Assembly: GCA_036244855.1 (NCBI GenBank)
Contig: BQKZ01000509.1
Location: 40,553 to 53,281 of the forward strand
Direction of reading: 5' to 3'
Length of the DNA stretch: 12,729 bases
DNA from: Temnopleurus reevesii
Taxonomy: Eukaryota > Echinodermata > Echinoidea > Temnopleuroida > Temnopleuridae
Shown here: piece by piece, positions 10,591 to 12,729 of the stretch
Numbering within the stretch: position 1 is the first letter of the stretch
How the letters are laid out: each line of letters starts with the position of its first letter
Program-made: the position numbers and the translations under genes
Notes under the pieces: generated by a model
What the model was told of the DNA's origin: nothing
Seen by the model: only the letters and a program-made list of their open reading frames with translations
Database searches by the model: none

Positions 10591-10874
10591 AAAAGACTAC
10601 CAAGCATGGTGCAGACATAGGCAACTATTCTTTTTCTGCAGCCTTTGTGCCCTATCTACCGTGAAACCCAGGATACTCTTACTACCTGTAAACGCTTTTC
10701 GACTTTGCAATCTGTTACAGCTGATAGAGCCTTTAATGTTGAAGCCATATTGAGGAATATATACCGAGGAAAAATTCAAACTTTTGACGAGTGTGGAATT
10801 ACGCCGCGTGAGAACCCGAGGATAGAGGCCAGCTTCCAACCCTAGCGCTGGCTGGACTTCGGCAAGAGACCATC
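10591..10874 (+). other. Mef2: Mef2 5' UTR part of the start exon, with two short uORFs
   Basis: This runs from the acceptor to the start codon. It contains two upstream ATGs with short frames: 10606-10620 (4 codons plus stop) and 10736-10753 (5 codons plus stop). Neither overlaps the main start. An in-frame TGA at 10809-10811, with no in-frame ATG after it, makes 10875 the first possible start in the main frame. The GC content rises near the ATG. The exon start is inferred from the splice signal only. Confidence 0.65.
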
Positions 10875-10928
10875 ATGGGTCGCAAGAAGATTCAGATTTC
10901 ACGAATCAATGATGAGAGGAATAGACAG
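10875..10928 (+). CDS. Mef2: Mef2 first coding exon (codons 1-18, N-terminal MADS box)
   Basis: Encodes MGRKKIQISRINDERNRQ, the N-terminus of a MEF2-family MADS-box transcription factor. The GRKKIQI arm inserts in the DNA minor groove and helps set binding specificity. The exon ends after Gln18 in phase 0, the conserved family intron position, followed by GTGGGT. The start context ATCATGG has A at -3 and G at +4, and an in-frame stop lies 64 bases upstream. Vertebrate MEF2 usually has Thr9 and Met12; here Ser9 and Asn12, and position 12 varies in the family. The rest of the MADS domain should follow downstream, but no exon 2 occurs before the window ends at 12729. The only exon 2 is at 1213-1416, upstream. 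The gene is therefore partial or scrambled here. Confidence 0.93.
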
Positions 10929-10934
10929 GTGGGT
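10929..10934 (+). promoter_or_regulatory. Mef2: 5' splice site of Mef2 intron 1
   Basis: AGACAG is followed by GTGGGT, a good donor at the MEF2-family intron position. It fixes the end of the first coding exon. Confidence 0.85.
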
Positions 10935-10946
10935 GTCATCATTAAC

Positions 10947-11131
10947 AATACTAGTCTCGGTCATGGAGACCCTAATACAATACTAGTCTCAATTACTAAG
11001 ACCCTAACAAAATGCTAGTCTCGATCAAAGAGACCCAAACACAATGCTAGTCTCTGTCATTGAGACCCTAACACAATTTTAGTCTCAAACAGAGAGATCC
11101 AAACACAATGCTAGTCCCAATCACAGAGACT
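10947..11131. repeat. Minisatellite: six 32-bp units, each a small hairpin
   Basis: The core CTAGTC (or its variant TTAGTC) recurs at 10951, 10983, 11015, 11047, 11079 and 11111, exactly 32 bases apart. Each unit reads roughly AATGCTAGTCTC, seven variable bases, GAGACCCTAACAC. GTCTC and GAGAC in each unit are complementary (perfect in units 1, 3 and 4). The array starts about 20 bases inside Mef2 intron 1. Units differ by several substitutions, so the array is not freshly expanded. Confidence 0.93.
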
Positions 11132-12729
11132 TTCACCTTTTTTAATGTTTACGTATAGTTAGAGCAGAGATTGAGCTTGGGATAACTGGTTGTGATATGT
11201 TCAGAGATGCCAACCATTTCAAAATATTTCAAGATTATTTCAAGTTTTTAATTTAAAATGAAAAGCCGAGAGTATGGCTACTCGTGAAGCTTTCACTCAC
11301 TCTTGTTAAGCTGTTGCATTATTCACATTATAATATTACCTCTTGCCTATGCTGAAACAATTTGCAAGATCAGCAATGGCCACAGGTGGGGAGTTCCATG
11401 AATCAGTGTTTGGTATTTAAAAAAATAACTATGAAAAAATGAGTTTAATACAGACTGATATAACATGTGGACATGGGTGTTTTCAGTCTCCTGGTAAGAC
11501 TGCAGATCTGTAGATAAATGTACCAGACATGTAGGCCTATAATGCATACATGTAGGATATGGGATATGTAATGCATGCGGTTATATATTTTTAATTAAGA
11601 GATTGACAAGTTGATTTGCTTCCGATAAATTAATAACAGGATAATGATTGGAATTTGTGGTTTGGAATGGAAATAGATCTCAACTAAATATAGATTGAGC
11701 TTTAAAAGAGGGGCATCTACATGTAGCTAGACTGCTGAAGAGTAAAGTATTATTATTTTTTCATTACAAATGGTATCAACGTTTAAAATCACAACATCGC
11801 CAATAATCACAAGTGTCTGAAAATGAGCACTTAATAGTGGCTAATTAAATCCAGCCATTATAGGGGCTCAGTCAGACTCTATAATTGATCAAAGAAATTA
11901 CAAACAGATTTGTTTGTAGTGTGCAGGATGTGATATTTTATTGCTTGAGAGACAGTGCTTTGAAATGTCTCAAATGTATGCAATATGGTGTCCCGTCACA
12001 CAAGTATCGTTGCACGTGCTTTCAGGACATGTGATCATGATGATGTGGGGTTGGCAACAATAGGAATAGCAATGCCCAAATTGCGACCTAAGTTCTGTGA
12101 TGTTTACTATGTTTGAAGAAAGAGTATCGATCGAGACTTGATGTCGAGGAAAGTTATTTTAGTCAACTGAAGATGTAATTAAATTAATGTAAGTTTTGAA
12201 GCCAAAATGAAATGGTAAAAGGATGCTCACAAGAAGCAAGTTGTCTTAACTATTGTGTATGATAAAGTGTTGGATGTGTTGGAATGACAATTTTTGATGA
12301 TTGCTTTTAATCATCATATTTAAATGTCTTCGAAATGTGTAACCTTAATTCTCTAATTCATAATCATCTCACTTGAAAGAATTTTGTTCTCTGACTCATG
12401 TAAAAAAAAAGGTGAAAATACCACATTAATTTTGCATCTGAAATGTGTCCTCATCATCATCAGTACATCGGACATGATGTTACTGCCAATGAGGTCGAAG
12501 ATCCTGATTATAAAACCTGCAACCTTTTCAAATAGCAAAGATCTTTCCATTAAAGCCCGTGTATAGTTTTGGTAAAGATTAAAGAAATGTGAATTTTGGG
12601 GATATATACCATGACATATAGTTTTTATACACATTTCAAGATCATAGCATAATTTTCTACGAGCGAATTCTTTTGAAAATTTGAATTTGACCGTTAAATC
12701 GTATTTAGCGCCCTCTCTTGGTTATAACA
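11132..12729. other. Mef2: Mef2 intron 1 (start), non-coding
   Basis: AT-rich sequence downstream of the donor at 10929 with no coding exon I can recognise. It holds one perfect MEF2 consensus (11684-11693), several ACATGTA motifs, and, near the end, a TAGCGCCCTCT motif (12706-12716). The frames on either strand (up to 93 codons) have no recognisable domain. Confidence 0.6.
11684..11693 (+). promoter_or_regulatory. Perfect MEF2-binding consensus in intron 1
   Basis: CTAAATATAG fits YTAWWWWTAR exactly. MEF2 genes are known to autoregulate in other animals, so a site within the gene's own first intron is a plausible autoregulatory element. Chance occurrence in AT-rich DNA is quite possible. 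Confidence 0.35.

Noticed and set aside
10645..10845. 66-codon open frame in the leader
   Set aside because: It begins at TTG rather than ATG and overlaps the 5' UTR without any domain.
10947..11131. CRISPR-like array (regular 32-bp repeats with dyads)
   Set aside because: There are no distinct long spacers (the variable part is about 7 bases), no cas genes, and the context is a eukaryotic intron. It is a minisatellite.

Overview
The window is eukaryotic, non-compact DNA, almost certainly from an invertebrate deuterostome. AT-rich non-coding sequence dominates. The only recognisable protein-coding sequence is two short exons with canonical splice sites, and the rest holds small inverted-repeat elements, a satellite-like array and a minisatellite. 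The repeated ACATGTA, AGGCCTA and C-run/A-run motifs and the low GC resemble sea urchin DNA (for example Strongylocentrotus). That assignment is an inference from texture plus the MEF2 protein sequence; a hemichordate or amphioxus is not excluded. One ambiguous base (N at 9573) points to a draft assembly.

The gene is Mef2, the myocyte enhancer factor 2 MADS-box transcription factor. The first coding exon (codons 1-18, 10875-10928) ends in a good donor. It sits in a larger exon that starts after a strong acceptor at 10590 and carries about 284 bases of 5' UTR with two tiny upstream ORFs. The second coding exon (codons 19-86, 1213-1416) has the 204-base length and phase-0 boundaries expected of the MEF2 family and an intact acceptor and donor. 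Two things are wrong: exon 2 lies about 9.5 kb upstream of exon 1 on the same strand, and codon 69 of exon 2 (normally Tyr) is TAA. Either the contig is mis-ordered or circularly permuted with a base error, or this is a real rearrangement such as a tandem duplication with a decayed upstream copy. I see no exon 3 or later Mef2 exon.

Layout: 1-1140 non-coding; 1141-1422 Mef2 exon 2 with splice signals; 1423-3340 non-coding, with a GATA-rich cruciform at 2799-2838; 3341-3620 a GC/CpG-richer patch with short hairpins; 3741-3763 a perfect hairpin; 4412-4563 an inverted pair of T/G and C/A homopolymers; 4690-4870 a second GC-rich patch; 4880-5439 a 560-base terminal-inverted-repeat element with TA target duplications; 5440-6710 nothing clear; 6766-7567 a pyrimidine-strand tandem array with alternating 136- and 133-base units; 7568-9365 nothing clear; 9366-9570 a degenerate internally repeated patch; 9578-9752 and 10334-10460 two diverged small elements with CAGTGGAAC-type (pogo/Tigger-like) termini, the first carrying a perfect SRF CArG box; 10558-10934 the first coding exon of Mef2; 10947-11131 a six-copy 32-base minisatellite of hairpin units just inside intron 1; 11132-12729 intron 1 with one perfect MEF2 consensus site.

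MEF2 works in the nucleus as a dimeric DNA-binding factor controlling muscle and other differentiation genes. The two exons together encode its entire MADS domain and MEF2 extension. No second gene, RNA gene or new defence or catalytic system was found. The most notable items are the exon order, the nonsense codon and the repeat architecture around the exons.
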